Positions 1 through 12,527 of a stretch of DNA of 64,000 nucleotides are shown here, in pieces; within the stretch, counting starts at the first letter, position 1; each line of letters starts with the position of its first letter. Below the pieces are notes generated by a model, which was not told the DNA's origin, ran no database searches, and worked only from the letters and a program-made list of their open reading frames with translations. The translations under genes and the position numbers were made by a program. The stretch lies in the NCBI RefSeq assembly GCF_949628265.1, contig NC_088790.1, positions 5,956,545 to 6,020,544 on the forward strand, in the 5' to 3' direction. This DNA comes from Cloeon dipterum (taxonomy: Eukaryota > Arthropoda > Insecta > Ephemeroptera > Baetidae).

Positions 1-62
1 AAACTCTCTTCTGTTTCGTTAAAATTCTCAACCTGTATAAATTATTTTAACCCTGGTCTTAC

Positions 63-3000
63 TTCGAAAGTAACTCCTTCCACACCGCAGAGGAGGTAGA
101 GCCCATTTTCAATAACTGCGTTGAAGAAGGGAATCACTGAGAGCCAAATGATGAGGCAGGCGACAATTGACTTAATGACTTCAAAGGCTGTCGCTGCACT
201 CGTCGTTGTGAGATCGAAAACGTTTGTTTTTTCCCTAAAGAGTACTTATTAGAGGCCTAATTGAATGCCGAATTGAACGCTTACGTTTGTTTTGAGATCT
301 CCATGTCCTTCGTTTGCGATTCTTCCGTGTCGGGCAGGATCAACTTGCACGCTCCTATGGCGCCAATTGACGACATGATCGATGCGGTGATCAAATGCAC
401 GGCCGAGATGCCTAATGTGATGTAAGCTGCCATGACGGATCCTAAAAGACACACGCTAATCAGTATCAACTTAATTTTGCCTGCACATTGCAATGTGAGA
501 ACTCGAGTGATGTTTGTGGGTCGAGTGCAGGATTATTTTCGCCTACATTTGACTCTCTTGCATTGAAATGAAGAGTCCATCCGGATTTTGGGAGAATTGC
601 GTAAGCTTTTTCCGACTCGCTAATTCCTGGCTTGATCATTTCCAGCATGCGTGAATAAATTCCTCGCAGGGCTGCAGTGTTCGCCAATTATGCAATGCGC
701 AAAAATGCACCACTGTTTTTTGCGGAAAAAAGCTTTCTGGGGTTTTCCGCATTTTTTCCAAATTCAACCCCAATAAGGTCCCATTTTGCGCCAAATAAGT
801 CAGAAATTTTGTATAAATACGATTATAGTGTTAGAATCTTTGGTGAAACCATTTTTATTAATTTTTTAAATCCCTATTTTTGATTATCCATCATGAGAAT
901 TTTTTATTAACAATAAAAATCCATGCGTGCTGAGGAAAAATGCGCAAAATTGCTTAAAAAAACCCAAAAAAAGGTTTTTTGCAATGCAGTGGGTTTTTCC
1001 AGAAAAAATGCGGATTTTTGGCGAACCCTACAGTACTGGGAATCTCCCGGGGAGTTTCCCAAACTTGCATATTATCAGTGTTTTTTTTGCGGTTTTTACG
1101 CCAGTTTCGTGCGGTTTATTGCGCATAATATTCAGAACTCGAAATTGACCAGTTTTACCATTAAAACTTATTTGAAAAAATGCATATGAAAATCTGGGGT
1201 TCACAGCGTTTAGTATTATCAAATGATTTTTTTTAAATTTTAATAAAAAATTTTATTTTAAAAGTTGGTAAGAGAGTTAAAAAGGCAAAATTCAATAGAT
1301 GCAAAATTTGTTTACAAAAGCCCGGGAGAAATTATTTCACGGGACGAATGTCTAATTTTTTAATAAAAGATCCCGGTGCTGGGACTTGTCCTTTTCTGGA
1401 CTGGGCTTCCTCCAATGAGGCCCATTCGTTCGCGGTTTTATCAGAACGCGGAGTTTTCGCCCTTATTAAAAGAGGCGAACCAATCATTAAAAAATCTGGC
1501 AAAGTGTCTCTCTATGCACTGCTAAAGGACATGAACTGGCAAGAGCTAGTGTGGGTGAAAAACTTGGCTCTGAGCTCGAAATCAAATAGCCCTGACACAG
1601 AATTAAATCAATTTTCACCTGCGATTGTTGACAGTCCACTGACCATGATGGTGAATATTTCTGACTTCGACAACTTTGGCAGGTAGCGCTGAATCAGAAG
1701 TGGTGACTCGGTCTGTTAGTTGCATAAATTACAATTAATAATTTGTTATTTAACGTTTTAATAATTTTACTTGGCCGAGGAACACACTGGAAGCAGCCGT
1801 AAAAGCCTCAACTTCGGAATTTGTGCCCAAGATTTTGAGCAGACCTTTTCCAAGGGCAGAGATGAATTTCGGTAAAATGTTCATGTGGTTTAGCACGGCA
1901 ACCACAAAGCTCAGGAACAAAATAACTGGCAGTACCTAATTAAAAACGGTGTAAAATAATCAACGTTGCCTTGGGTTGAAAATAAATTGCAGTACCATAA
2001 AAGCAAACACGCTGTTCGCCAGTTCCTCGCCGAAAACCATTGCTCCTCCTTCTCTGGAGAAGTTCAAGAAGGTGGTGAATTTGTCTGTGATGCAACTGAT
2101 GAAGTTGTTGATGAACGGAATCCGCAACATGAGCATGCACACGTAAAATTGCAGCAGCAGAGATCTAAGCGGCACTTCCCAGTTGATCTATCAATAATTT
2201 TAACCATTTAAATTTCCTGGTCAAATGGAATTCTCACCTTTTTCTTGTTACGGCAGAAAATCCACAACACAAGACCGTTTTTAAACACGCCAATAATTGA
2301 CCTCCATCTGTCGAATTCGTCCCAGATATCCCAGATCAAAAAGGCGGTCAAAGCTCCGATTTGTATGCCGTAGATCCATACTTTTGTCAAGCTGTAATGG
2401 TATGGTTGAGAGTTAATTTACATTAGAAATCTCAGGGGAAAGGCTCATAACTGATGTAAATTTATTTTTAAATTTATACTTACGTTGGTCCCATGATCTT
2501 AACGCTGGATTTGTAGACAACTTTGAAGACGATTCCGATTTTCGACACATATCGTCCAAAGTACGCGAGCAAGTAGCAGGCGTAGAAGAAAACGAGCACC
2601 AAAACCAAACCCTCGTCCTCGCAGATTTTCCATTGGCGGTTGCTGTCGTTGAAGACGAACCAGTAGAGGAGTGAGCCAGTGAAGTACAGGATGATGAGGG
2701 TGTTCGCTATCACTCGGTTGGTCAGCACTTTGCGCGTCTTCCGCCAATTCTCCTTGACTGGCCGTGGCACAGTCCACTTCCTCTGTTTTTTCTGTAAAAA
2801 TATTTGCCGTTCAAAGCCATCTCAATAAGCAACTTGAAATAAAAAATACCTTTTTAGGTTCATCTTCGATGTGATCGACCGGCTTGCCGTTGCTGACCTT
2901 TGGTTCACTCTGAAATTATTTTGAAAAATTCAAGGTCGTTCACTTTATAGTGCGCAATCTAAAGGAGACAATGATTGTCCTTCCTTTATGATAAGTGTCT

Positions 3001-3218
3001 TAACAGCGCAGTAATACATAGGATTAGCGTCATTGGAATTATTTTTTTATTATCTCTATAGATAGGCTTTTTGAGTTTTCATACAGAAGCCTACTCATTG
3101 AGATTGAACTTCAAAATTTCTAGGAATACCATCATACCTCAGAAATAATCTCCAACTCAACTTGTGCCAAATCCGGAGCAGTCTCCTCGTCATACCCTTT
3201 ATTTTCTTGGGCCGTCAT
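63..3218 (-). CDS. CNT: Concentrative nucleoside transporter (SLC28/CNT family), 3' part missing
   Basis: Sodium-coupled nucleoside uptake carrier of the plasma membrane. Nine coding exons, read on the minus strand: 3218-3138, 2909-2850, 2791-2484, 2391-2238, 2187-1996, 1935-1771, 1712-1619, 441-285 and 234-63. All junctions keep phase and all have GT-AG ends. About 461 codons are present; the rest lies left of the window. The N-terminus is soluble and acidic, followed by hydrophobic helices. Family signatures are clear: INWEVPLRSLLLQF at the start of exon 5, the GQTESPLL motif across exons 6/7 (substrate/sodium site), LPKLSKSEIFTIMVSGLSTIAG in exon 7 and the helix AAYITLGISAVHLITASIMS in exon 8. 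The start at 3218 lies just after a good acceptor (TATGTCTCAG), so a non-coding leader exon is expected upstream. The intron between exons 7 and 8 (442-1618) carries a MITE-like insert and an antisense ORF. Identity is confident; which CNT paralogue is unknown. Confidence 0.93.
675..1030. mobile_element. Degenerate hAT-like MITE inside the CNT intron
   Basis: A 356-bp non-coding insert begins CAGTGTTCGCC and ends GGCGAACCCTA, giving imperfect terminal inverted repeats (10 of 11 bases when the first base is ignored). It is flanked by CAGGGCTG (667-674) and CAGTACTG (1031-1038), an imperfect 8-bp duplication (6 of 8). The inside is rich in inverted copies of TGCGCAAAA and GCGGAAAAA-like words. 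An 8-bp duplication with a CAG/TAG-type end fits hAT elements. No transposase is present. The flank mismatches mean it is old, or the call is wrong. Confidence 0.5.
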
Positions 3219-3239
3219 CGTGGAGAGTGATCTGAGACA

Positions 3240-6200
3240 TACGAAATACAAAATGTAGTCAGTCCGATTGAATTGCTTGAAAAAACAACTCTGCGGATTT
3301 TTAATTACGAAAAAAAATCTTTGTTAGGGAAAATGTTGTGTAGTAATTTTTTTCTTTAAGCCTGTTGAAACACAATGGTGCAGTGAAACCTCTTATATGA
3401 GAACTGAAAATTATTGAACAGATGCTTTTTACTACACGGAAGAAACATTGAACTTAAATTATAGTTTACACAACTTGGAGCGTCCACGCGTAAGTGACAA
3501 CTTCCATCAATTAGTCAATAGTCAACTGTATAAATAAGGAAAATCGTCTTTCATAGCAAGAATATTACACACCGCTGCGATCAGGTTACGTTTAAAGTTC
3601 CTATCCTAATCTTTCCACCCCTCATGCGGTTGAGCTTTATTTTGCCTGTCACTCATTGTAAGTGGCTTTTGAGCTACAGAATCGGAGGCGTAGGCAACGG
3701 CTACATTTTATCAAACGCATTATATTTCAAGGTAAAAAATATAATTTTACCAATTTTTCCAACATTTGCACCCAGACAATATTTGCTAAACTAGTTTATT
3801 CGTTTGCAATGTTTTATTTGATCTGCAACCATAAGACCAAAGTGCACGGTTAAGTGAAAAGTCACGATTATACTATTAAATATTTAACTAAATCAAGCTA
3901 TCAATTTTCAATATATTATTTCAGCAACGTGGACACTATATTTTAATAAATAATTAAAGAGGGTGGCACGCATAAACACTGTCATATGTGTGTATATTCG
4001 AAAGAGAAAAAAAACGAGAAAAGGTAAACATGCACTTTTCAACCTTAGCTTACCTCCCGCCGCATTGATGGTGGAAAGCGGACTGAACAACAACAAAAAT
4101 AATTTCCAGGGAGGAAAGCTATTACATCGGCTTGGTGGCGCACAGCCGACCATCAAGCAAGCGCGACCTTCCCTCCCCCGACCTCTCTAAAATTCCTTAA
4201 CTTTTCGATGCATTTGTGAGAAAGATCCCCATTTATAGCGTTTATATAAGTCGTTGGGAAATAACATGAAGTGTATTTTTCCATACCTAATGGTAAGTCA
4301 TCACACACGACCCGTGACTATATATTTTAAGTGTTTTCTGTAATATGCGAAATGAAATTAAAAAATAAATCACAGGAAAATCACAGAGACTTAAATAAAA
4401 CTAAAAAATGTAGGGAATCTGCATAGTGTTTACACAATTTTTTAGGGTAAAATATTTTATGGAATTTATACTCGTAAGCGTGGTTCTATCGTCATTGAGT
4501 TTTGCTGCTTTTAATCTTACACAGGTGTTCTCCCATATTTTTCTGCCCCTAAATCTTCCGCTCCAGGAGCGATTCTCGTTGCAGGAGCAAACACCTGTTG
4601 AGTTATTAGACCCAATATCGCTCAATTCATGTCACAATGAAGGAAAAATACGTTTTAAAGAAGGCAACCTGCAGATGTTTCAAAAAATTGTACGTGACCA
4701 AGACCAAGAGTGGCATCCCCCTGCATCTCAGAGCCGCTTCTTTTGTTAAGCGATCTAACAAAAATATGAGAAAGCGAACTTTACCAAGAAGCAAACAGCG
4801 TTAGCAAAAAGCTTTCAGATCCCAAAAATAACTCCTTTCAATTCTTAAGAATTTTTATCCTTTGCTACTCAATTTACAATATTTATTGATGATTAGATCA
4901 ACCTTCGAGAGGGAGGATTGTTTAATTTGAATAATTTAAATTTACGTAGAAAATTCGACAATTTGAGGTCTGGAAATGGACTGATTTACTATCTTTTATA
5001 TCTAGTTTTTGGTAAAACTCACGTCGATCACGTTATTTCAGCGATAAAATTATTCGCCAGCAGCATGGAAAATAAGCTCTATTTGTCGACGAATTAAGCT
5101 GCCGCCAAGGCGAAAGTAATTTTAATGCCGACGAGAGAACAATGAGGTTGTGTGTTTCATACTTTCGGCTTCTCACCCTTGGTTCATCAAAACCGAGTTT
5201 ATTTTGCTCGAGATACAACGAGACTCTCCTAGCGCTGCAACGCTGATCTTTTTTAAATAAAGTTAAATTAATGTCACCGTTGATATTAATAAACACATCA
5301 TCGATAGACCTCGCTACAAGCGCCGTTTGATAAATTCCACAACAAACATTGTGTTTTGTGACGCACCATATATATAATGATAATACTTAATGATAAAGGT
5401 TCTCGCCAATTGTGTGCACGCCCGGCACCTTTAATATGCAAGGAATAACAAAAAAACACTCAATCAAAAAATTAACAATAATTGCGTCTTGCAAATGAGA
5501 AAAAATAGAAGAGATTTGGTTCGAATTTTTTTATCAAACGCTGCAAGCCTAACCAATAAGATTGGCAAAGTATAGGTGTTATCAGAATGATCAGGTGCCT
5601 CTTTTTAATTTTGCTTATTAATGATTACTTGGAACTCAATCTCTCATCTCCAAGGAGAAAATAACAAATTTACGTGCAGCTTTTGCACAGTAACACGCGA
5701 GTTTAACTGTTTATCTACTTTATAAAAAATTAATTTTAAAATCTTATAATAGGTCAGATCGTGTTTTTAAAGTTTTCACCGGCAAAACATCAAATACAAT
5801 AAAGAAAAATAGGACTGCCTCATTTCATGGTTAGAATCAAACGGTAGGATTGCAAATTACCTTGAGTCTGCAACTTCAGAACAGCAGGAAGGGGCCTGCT
5901 TGGTGTAAATTTGAGTCCGTCAGGCAGACGGTCATTTGGCAGTGAGGCCCAGCAGGAGAGTATTCAACCTTTACTGAGTTGAGCCGACTTCGGATGCTTT
6001 TCCCACTTCTAGCGCGCAGCAGGCTCAGCAGCCAAAGGAGGTGCACCAACCAGAAAGCTTTCCTACGTCATTACGAGGTTTGCAGTGTGCGCGCCTACGG
6101 CTTGATAATTCCCCACTTTTGCTCATTGGGATTTCTCTTCTTTAACCTGGCTCTGCTTTGAAGACAAGGAAAGTGATTTGGAGTACTACACAACACGAAC

Positions 6201-8756
6201 AATGCAAGTTACGCAAATCATGCCAAAGCACAACCTACACCTATACAAGTTCAAAGTGCTATATAGTGACCTAATAATTTTATTTTATGGTTTAAATAAC
6301 ATTTACTTACTTTTTAATGAATTGCTTTTCTGATGGGATGGTTTTTATTTTCCCACATAGGTTTTCTTTGCGATTTTTTATTTTCATTTTCCTTATATGT
6401 GTAGTAAAATTGACTACTTGAAATAATGACCAAGGCCTTTTCACCAAACCTGTTGCTTGCTCTGAAATTCTCCATATCATCTCTCAAGTGCATATTGTGA
6501 TTTGTGTTTTTGAATGGGGCACGTGGCAACAGCTAATCTCTGATTTGATATTGTCATTGTCCTATTTTTTATTGCTGAATCTCCTAGCTACATAATGATG
6601 ATGAGCTGCAGTTTTTCATTTATGTCAACAGCGCTGAAATTAAATATTTTTACTCGAACAAACTTAATCAAAAGGAAAAAGTATTCTACGCTTTAAAAAG
6701 CTTCCAAATTTTAAAAGAAATATGTTATATAAAAGCAGTTCTTCTACAGAAACTGAGCTTATAAAAATACGATAAAAATAATCGATATGAGCTCTCCAAT
6801 AATTGTCGAGTTATCTATAATGAAAAACGTGATCGAATCTGACACTTAAAAATAGCAGAAACGTGAGATTTTTTACGTTTTCCGGTGTTTTTGTAGTAGA
6901 TTTTTTTCTATGGTGACATCTTAACAAGGATATATAGACTTGGAAATTTAATGTCCAAATGTTTATTTTTTGATAATACGAGTTGCAAGGAATAATTTCG
7001 TTTTTTAAGAGCGATGCACCGGAGTAACTTTTTTCCGTGTGTATAGCAGCGTCAAGTAAGAAAGTCATGTGAAAGTCATTATAAGTATTTTTCCATTCAT
7101 GATTTCCTCCTGAGCAATAATATGAAATTTTAATTGTTTCGATATACACTAAAATTTCTGAGCAGACAAAATCGAAACAAATACTATAAATTAATAAATT
7201 ATATAAATATTACTTTACACAGAAGTAAAAATTACTCACAAATGCTTTTTAGTTCCATTTTCTAAGACATAATTTTAGAAACTCTTTTTAAGGAGAGAGG
7301 GTTGCATCAGAATTCCCCCAAATTAAAGCTATATACATACTGTATGTATATTGACTTGTCATGGAAGCCACATCAATATGGTTGAACTTTGCTTTTTTTA
7401 AATTTCAAAGTCGTCCTTAGAATTCTGAAGACGTTTTCTTGAGATAGATGAAATTTAACAATCATATTCTCATTTTCCAAACTGCTTATAATGCAAGAGC
7501 AATTTTTTAATTGTTATTGGCACACGTTATCATGCTTTCTCAGAACTGATTGAATTCGAATAAAAACATTTTAGCGCAAAGTTAATCACAACTATCTGGA
7601 ATTTTTTTTAGTGAAGATATGTGATTAAAACTGATTACGAAATCGTCCAGAAAATTAATCGCCTATGTCTCATTGTAACAAGCCAGATGCGAATCAATGG
7701 TCAAAGCTGTTTAAACAAAGGGACTCTCAAATAACCTGGGAAGAGTTTTGAAGAGGTCACCCAAAACTCGTGTCAATATGAAAACCAGGGAATTAGTTAT
7801 TATGACGCACACTTACACTTCTCTAGTAGGATTCTTGTCTCTTCCAGCTTCACGCGTTTTTCTCACATACCGCTGCGTGGTAGTATAATAGAGACACGTT
7901 GCGTTTGTAAAAAGTCCCTATTTTCATGATACCATGCTGAAGTTACGGATAATTGAGGCTAAATTAACCCCCGTGCAACTATCTTACGTAATTATACCCT
8001 TGCCGTCGTTAAACAGCATTATTTATAAAATATCTTGCTGCATTGAAATGCATTGTGCTTACTGTGAACATTTTTCTCAGGTTACCATTTTTAACATCAC
8101 AAAATAATTAGAAAATAAATGATACCGCAGACTTCATCCTCGTTGCTTCAGATCGTCGTTTTAATTTCTCGACCAGTTTCGACGTCAACAAGTACGTCCT
8201 CTAGTCATGAGTAGTCAATTAAAATCAATACGATAATGTCACATCTGGTTTAATTTATTTTCAATACGAACGCAACCTTGAGTGGTCACAAAAATTTTAG
8301 AAAAATAAGGTTTTGCAAATTTATTTATGGTATTGCACGTTTACACCTGTGTAATTACATCAGTTCTACAGGATAGTAATTTTAACGTTTACAGTACAAT
8401 AATATTACTGTGGACATAATATGCAAAACATCCATGGAAGAAGCCACCAAACAAATGTTGCTAACCGTTTTAAGGCAGGTGGGCATGTGGTTCAGAACAT
8501 TCTTATGTATTACAGTGATGATGAAGAGGGCCGGAGTACTGGAATAAAAATTAAGACTTATGTTAATATATCATACGTGAAAATCAAGAAAAAATCGTTG
8601 GTCTATGCCTAATAGTTTCAGGTATAGCTGCAGCTCTTTATACCTCAATATAATTAAAGCAGATATAAATTATTTTCTTTCACCATGAAATAGAGCTGTA
8701 AGATGACAGCCGAAACTTTTAGACGACTTTCAACCAGGAACGATTAAAATTACCTC
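3240..8756. other. Non-coding, AT-rich intergenic stretch with no supported coding exon
   Basis: No reading frame here shows a recognisable domain, and the longer open frames (around 4426-4749, 5033-5296 and 6811-7149) have AT-driven composition and no paired splice sites I would trust. The moderately GC-rich block at about 5860-6170 is treated separately as a possible leader exon. A palindrome, ATATACATACTGTATGTATA, sits near 7331-7351. Confidence 0.55.
5861..6170 (-). promoter_or_regulatory. Possible non-coding first exon/promoter of the CNT gene
   Basis: On the minus strand a GC-richer block ends in CTCAAG followed by the good donor GTAATTTGCA (boundary 5861). Nothing in it is convincingly coding. 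The CNT start exon at 3218 is preceded immediately by a strong acceptor, so a leader exon must lie upstream on this strand, and this is the best candidate by composition and donor quality. Without transcript data the 5' limit is a guess. Confidence 0.3.
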
Positions 8757-9187
8757 CTGTTGATTCTGCGCCCGGTTATCGCCGTTGGCTTGATAAAGGT
8801 TCAAATTTATCAACTGAGCCCGTAGATTTTCAATATGGTCAAGTAGAGTCTAAGAGTCAAGCATGAGCACATTGGAATTGGGCTGCAAGCCGCTTGGCTG
8901 CACTCCGGGCTGCTGCTGCTGCGCCTGGGCTGGTGACTGGGCGGGGGGCTCCACCACTTGTTGGCCACCGTCGGGCTGCTGCTGCGCTGCGTTGTCCAAT
9001 TGGGCTCCCTGCTGGTCCTGCAGCTGAAGGGGTTGGAAGAGCTGGCCAAGCTTTACGTCGGGAGGCGCTATGCCCTTCTGCGGCCATATGATCTGCGGCC
9101 ATATGTTCTGCGGTTTTGGTGAGCCATTTTTATAGCCGCCGGAGCCGCTCATCGTGGTGTTGTTGCCACCCTGGGGCATCTGTTGAC
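8757..9187 (-). CDS. Unassigned Gln/Pro-rich exon(s) with an internal in-frame TAG
   Basis: I do not recognise this protein. On the minus strand, acceptor TTGTTTCAG opens at 9187 a frame rich in Gln, Pro, Gly and Asn (for example AQAQQQQPGVQPSGLQ), far more GC-rich than its surroundings. The frame ends in LMLDS and TAG at 8850-8852. In the same frame it then continues as TLLDHIENLRAQLINLNLYQ and ends QNQQE at a proper donor (GAG|GTAATT, boundary 8757). Two readings fit: a terminal exon stopping at 8850, or an exon whose Q-rich part is an optional intron. The second reading uses donor GAC|GTAAAG near 9052 and acceptor CTCTTAG just before ACTCTACTT, both phase 0. The rest of the gene, upstream (higher coordinates) and downstream, was not found. 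Low-complexity nuclear or RNA-associated proteins look like this, but that is inference. Confidence 0.45.
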
Positions 9188-9189
9188 CT

Positions 9190-11007
9190 GAAACAAGATT
9201 TTGTTTCAGTTTCACGTCTGGGCAACCAAAGAAGCGTTTTTACAGATTCTTATTTCCATTTATTCTTAACTGAACTAGTGATAATATATACTAGAACAAC
9301 AGAGCTTAACTGCAAACAATAACGAAGTTCCAATGCTACCAAAACCCGAAAATTGGAATAATTAATATCATATTTTCCAAGTCTTAGATATTTTTAATCT
9401 TTAAAATGGCAATTTTGAGATTTTTAACCCAGTTTGAGAAGGGGAAGAGGTATCGTTTATAAGATTTCTGAGTTGAACGGTGTGCAATTTGTGCAATTCT
9501 GATGGGACTAGGTGATGCGTTTGTTTTATTTGATAAAAAGATGTACGGCACACAAAATGCCATTGTGTCCGGATAAAGGTGAAAAACTTTGCAGCAATTA
9601 ATTTTTGATAATTTAATGTCAACAGATGCTGCAACCTCAAATTACAATCAGTATTTTTTTAGGGACATAGAAAAGACGTGTTCCAAAGCCGTGAAAAAGG
9701 TAATCGTTCCAGAGCCGTGTATAATAATTTCCGAGTTTCCTGAGTTGTGTATTTTGTTCTAGAATAAAAAAATTAAGATATTACGCCTGAACAGACGAGA
9801 TTAAAGAAAGCAAAATGCCCTGGATACAAAACCAAATCGCATTTGCCAAGTCAGAAAAACGTGAGGTATTTGAAAGTCCCAAAATTCATGCAAATCCCCA
9901 GCGAATTGAGCGAATGAACAACAGGTGTTCTGTAGTCGGGACAGGAATAGTCGAATTATTTATACTTCTATCCTGCCTTCTCCACCGTGAGTTCGAGTTC
10001 CACGTCGTTAGGTCGGGTAAAGGGAAAAAAGCGTCTTGTCCGCGCAGCAGAGACGAGGATCCAAAATCGAAGGGATTGTAATTGTGCATGACGTGATCGC
10101 AATTGACTCAAATGTTTCAACAAAATGAGTATCAACAACTTCTTGCTTGCTTGGCGTGGGAAAAGCTAGAGATATCACCACGTGCAACACGCAAAGATCC
10201 CTCTATTATAAGCTGCATTTCAGAGATGTCACCACCACCACCACTGGGGGAAAAAAGCAAACACCTCCTGATAGAGGGTTAATATATTTTAAGATTTTTA
10301 GGCGGGAATGAATTTCATCGCTTTCATTCTGGCCGATCAATCAAATTTTTCTGTCAAACAGTTTTAAATTTAATTGAACTTGAATTTAACTTTAAATTTT
10401 TAAATTTTCAGAAGCCGCTATATTTTTTCTAGTTGCCAATTTACAACAATGGAAAACGTACAATATATAAATTATGATGTTGTAATTCAATCCAATGAAA
10501 TATTAGAACTGTATAGGGGCTACCACAGCGTGGCTGCCTTCAGAATTGTTAACATTAACTTTTAATGTTTTTGCTAACAATGCACATAGTCATGTGAGTT
10601 TTAGTGCGCATTTAAAATAAAAAGAAGAAATAACCGTGGAAGGATTGTATAGCTTCGATAGCCTGACCAATGAATCGAAAAAGCACAGTGATTACTGTGA
10701 ATAGTACATACTGGATATCACAATCAGTGTTGCAATTCTGCAATGCTTTTTTCCCTTTTTTCATAGCGAAATAGCTACAGCGGATGCAACAACTACTGCA
10801 ACCCGCATGATGCCCTTGAAGAGCGGATAGCATAACCTAACCAATTTTGCAGCTCCGTGCTTCCCGCGATTGCCTGCAGAAAGAAGGCGTGGTCTTGCAA
10901 ACAAACAAACAAACAACTTGCATGACTGCCATGGCTGCCTAGGTCGGCATCAAGAAACAAAATCCATGCCGGTTCTTATTAAGACAACTTTGGAGGGCTA
11001 AATAATT
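9190..11007. other. Intergenic region and WDR61 leader; no other gene seen
   Basis: This stretch is mostly AT-rich with several short chance ORFs. The last 150 bases before 11008 are likely the WDR61 promoter and leader. They include a run of four CAAA units (about 10899-10914). The upstream exons of the minus-strand Q-rich gene should lie here, but none is recognisable. Confidence 0.45.
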
Positions 11008-12453
11008 ATGGTAAATTTAGCAGGATTGTTTGAAACATCAGCTAATTAACAGGATTTTAGTTTTCGACTAAGCTGAAGAAGGAAAAGGTGCACGACGAGA
11101 GCATTTGGAGCTGCTCATGGGGCCAATTGAAAATCACAAAGGAAAAGGAACCTAAAGAAGAGGATGAAAATGAAGAGCAAGCTGACAGGTTCATTATTAA
11201 AAAAACACGAAATATTGATTTTGCTAAAGTTGTTTTATTTACACAGAGAGTCTCCAGTTCAAGAAGAGGAAATTTTAGAGTTTGTTGTCAGCGGGGGATT
11301 GGACGACACTGTCAAAGTTTGGCAGTATAATGACTCTGTTTCTGGAGACAATTCTTTGAAGCTGCGAAATAGCTGGGATGGACACTACTTAGGGGTAGTC
11401 TCTGTGGACGTCAGCACAGAAGGAACAAGTGCGGAACAAACTCTGTTCCAAATTAGGCCTTCTCTAATTCAAATTAAAATTTTTAGTGATTGCTGCAAGC
11501 TGTATGGATTCTACAATAAAATTGTGGGAAGTTACCAATGGCAAAAAGTTCTGCACAATCGATGCTGGCCCTGTTGACGTGTGGACCGTCGCATTTTCTC
11601 CTGACTCTCAACACGTTATCTCCGGAAGCCACTCAGGCAAGATTCACATGTACAAAATTGATGGCAGTCTAGAGCAAACCTTGGACACCAGAGGGAAATT
11701 TACATTGAGCATTGCATATGTAAGTCCTTCAAGACGGTCTTAAAAATGGAGATAAATTTTGATCCTTTCTAGAGCCCTGATGGGAAGTACATTGCCAGTG
11801 GCGCCAATGACGGAATTATCAATATTTTTGATGTGGCCACAAGTAAATTGGTCCACACATTAGAGGGTAAGTACGATTTAATTTGATCTAGATCAATTAT
11901 TGAATTGAAATTTTCAAGGTCACGCAATGCCAATTCGTTCTCTCACCTTTTCCCCTGATTCGCAATTTTTGCTAACTGCGTCTGATGACGGCCACATGAA
12001 GTTATATGATGTGTAAGTGATTAAATAATTATTCAATTTAATAATTTGCATGAAAACAATCTAATTTTTATTTCAGTTCCCACGCAAATGTTGTTGGAAC
12101 AATGTCTGGACACGCCTCCTGGGTGCTGAGTGTGGATTTCTCGCCTGACAACAAACACTTTGTCTCTGGAAGTGCTGATCGCACGGTAAAATTGTGGGAG
12201 CTCCAGGACAGACAGTGCTTGCATACATTCGCTGAGCACGAGGACCAGGTAATTGTGCAGGCATAGTTATTTTATTTAACTAACCAGTTGTGATGTTTAG
12301 GTTTGGGGAGTTAAGTTCAGCCCTGACGGAAAGAAAATTGTCTCGGTGTCAGAAGACCGCTCGATTTTTATTTACGAATGCAATTTCCCTGAGCCAGAGC
12401 CAGAGCAGCCTGCTGAGGAGCCTGCCACAGATATTTTGGACATGTACAATTAA
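11008..12453 (+). CDS. Wdr61: WDR61/SKI8 WD40-repeat protein
   Basis: Seven-bladed beta-propeller subunit of the Ski complex (3'-5' cytoplasmic mRNA decay) and, in animals, of the nuclear Paf1 elongation complex. Exons: 11008-11010, 11061-11188, 11247-11428, 11487-11719, 11773-11866, 11919-12012, 12077-12248, 12301-12453, giving 352 residues (human about 305). Repeats seen in order include [12 protein letters not shown], the [12 protein letters not shown] repeat, [12 protein letters not shown], the highly conserved [17 protein letters not shown] and [35 protein letters not shown], and [15 protein letters not shown]. The extra length is an acidic insert in blade 1 (about residues 25-45, Glu-rich) and a Pro/Glu-rich tail. 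The first coding exon is just the ATG, followed by a 50-bp intron. The alternative start, a GTG at 11088, would lose the conserved first strand. Poly(A) signal AATAAA at 12479-12484. Tail to tail with LSM11. Confidence 0.95.
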
Positions 12454-12478
12454 TTTTTAATGTAAGTTATGCCTGAAA

Positions 12479-12484
12479 AATAAA
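12479..12484 (+). terminator. Poly(A) signal of WDR61
   Basis: AATAAA 26 bp after the WDR61 stop and 44 bp before the LSM11 stop on the other strand. Confidence 0.6.
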
Positions 12485-12527
12485 TTGCTTTCAGCACTTT
12501 TGTACAAATGACTATTGGGAAGATTAC

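Noticed and set aside
4426-4749. 107-codon frame with a signal-peptide-like start
   Set aside because: Isolated, AT-rich, no homology signal or splice context; consistent with chance.
8894-9091. Ala-rich plus-strand frame opposite the Q-rich exon
   Set aside because: It is the mirror of CAG/CTG-rich codons; the minus-strand frame has the splice sites.
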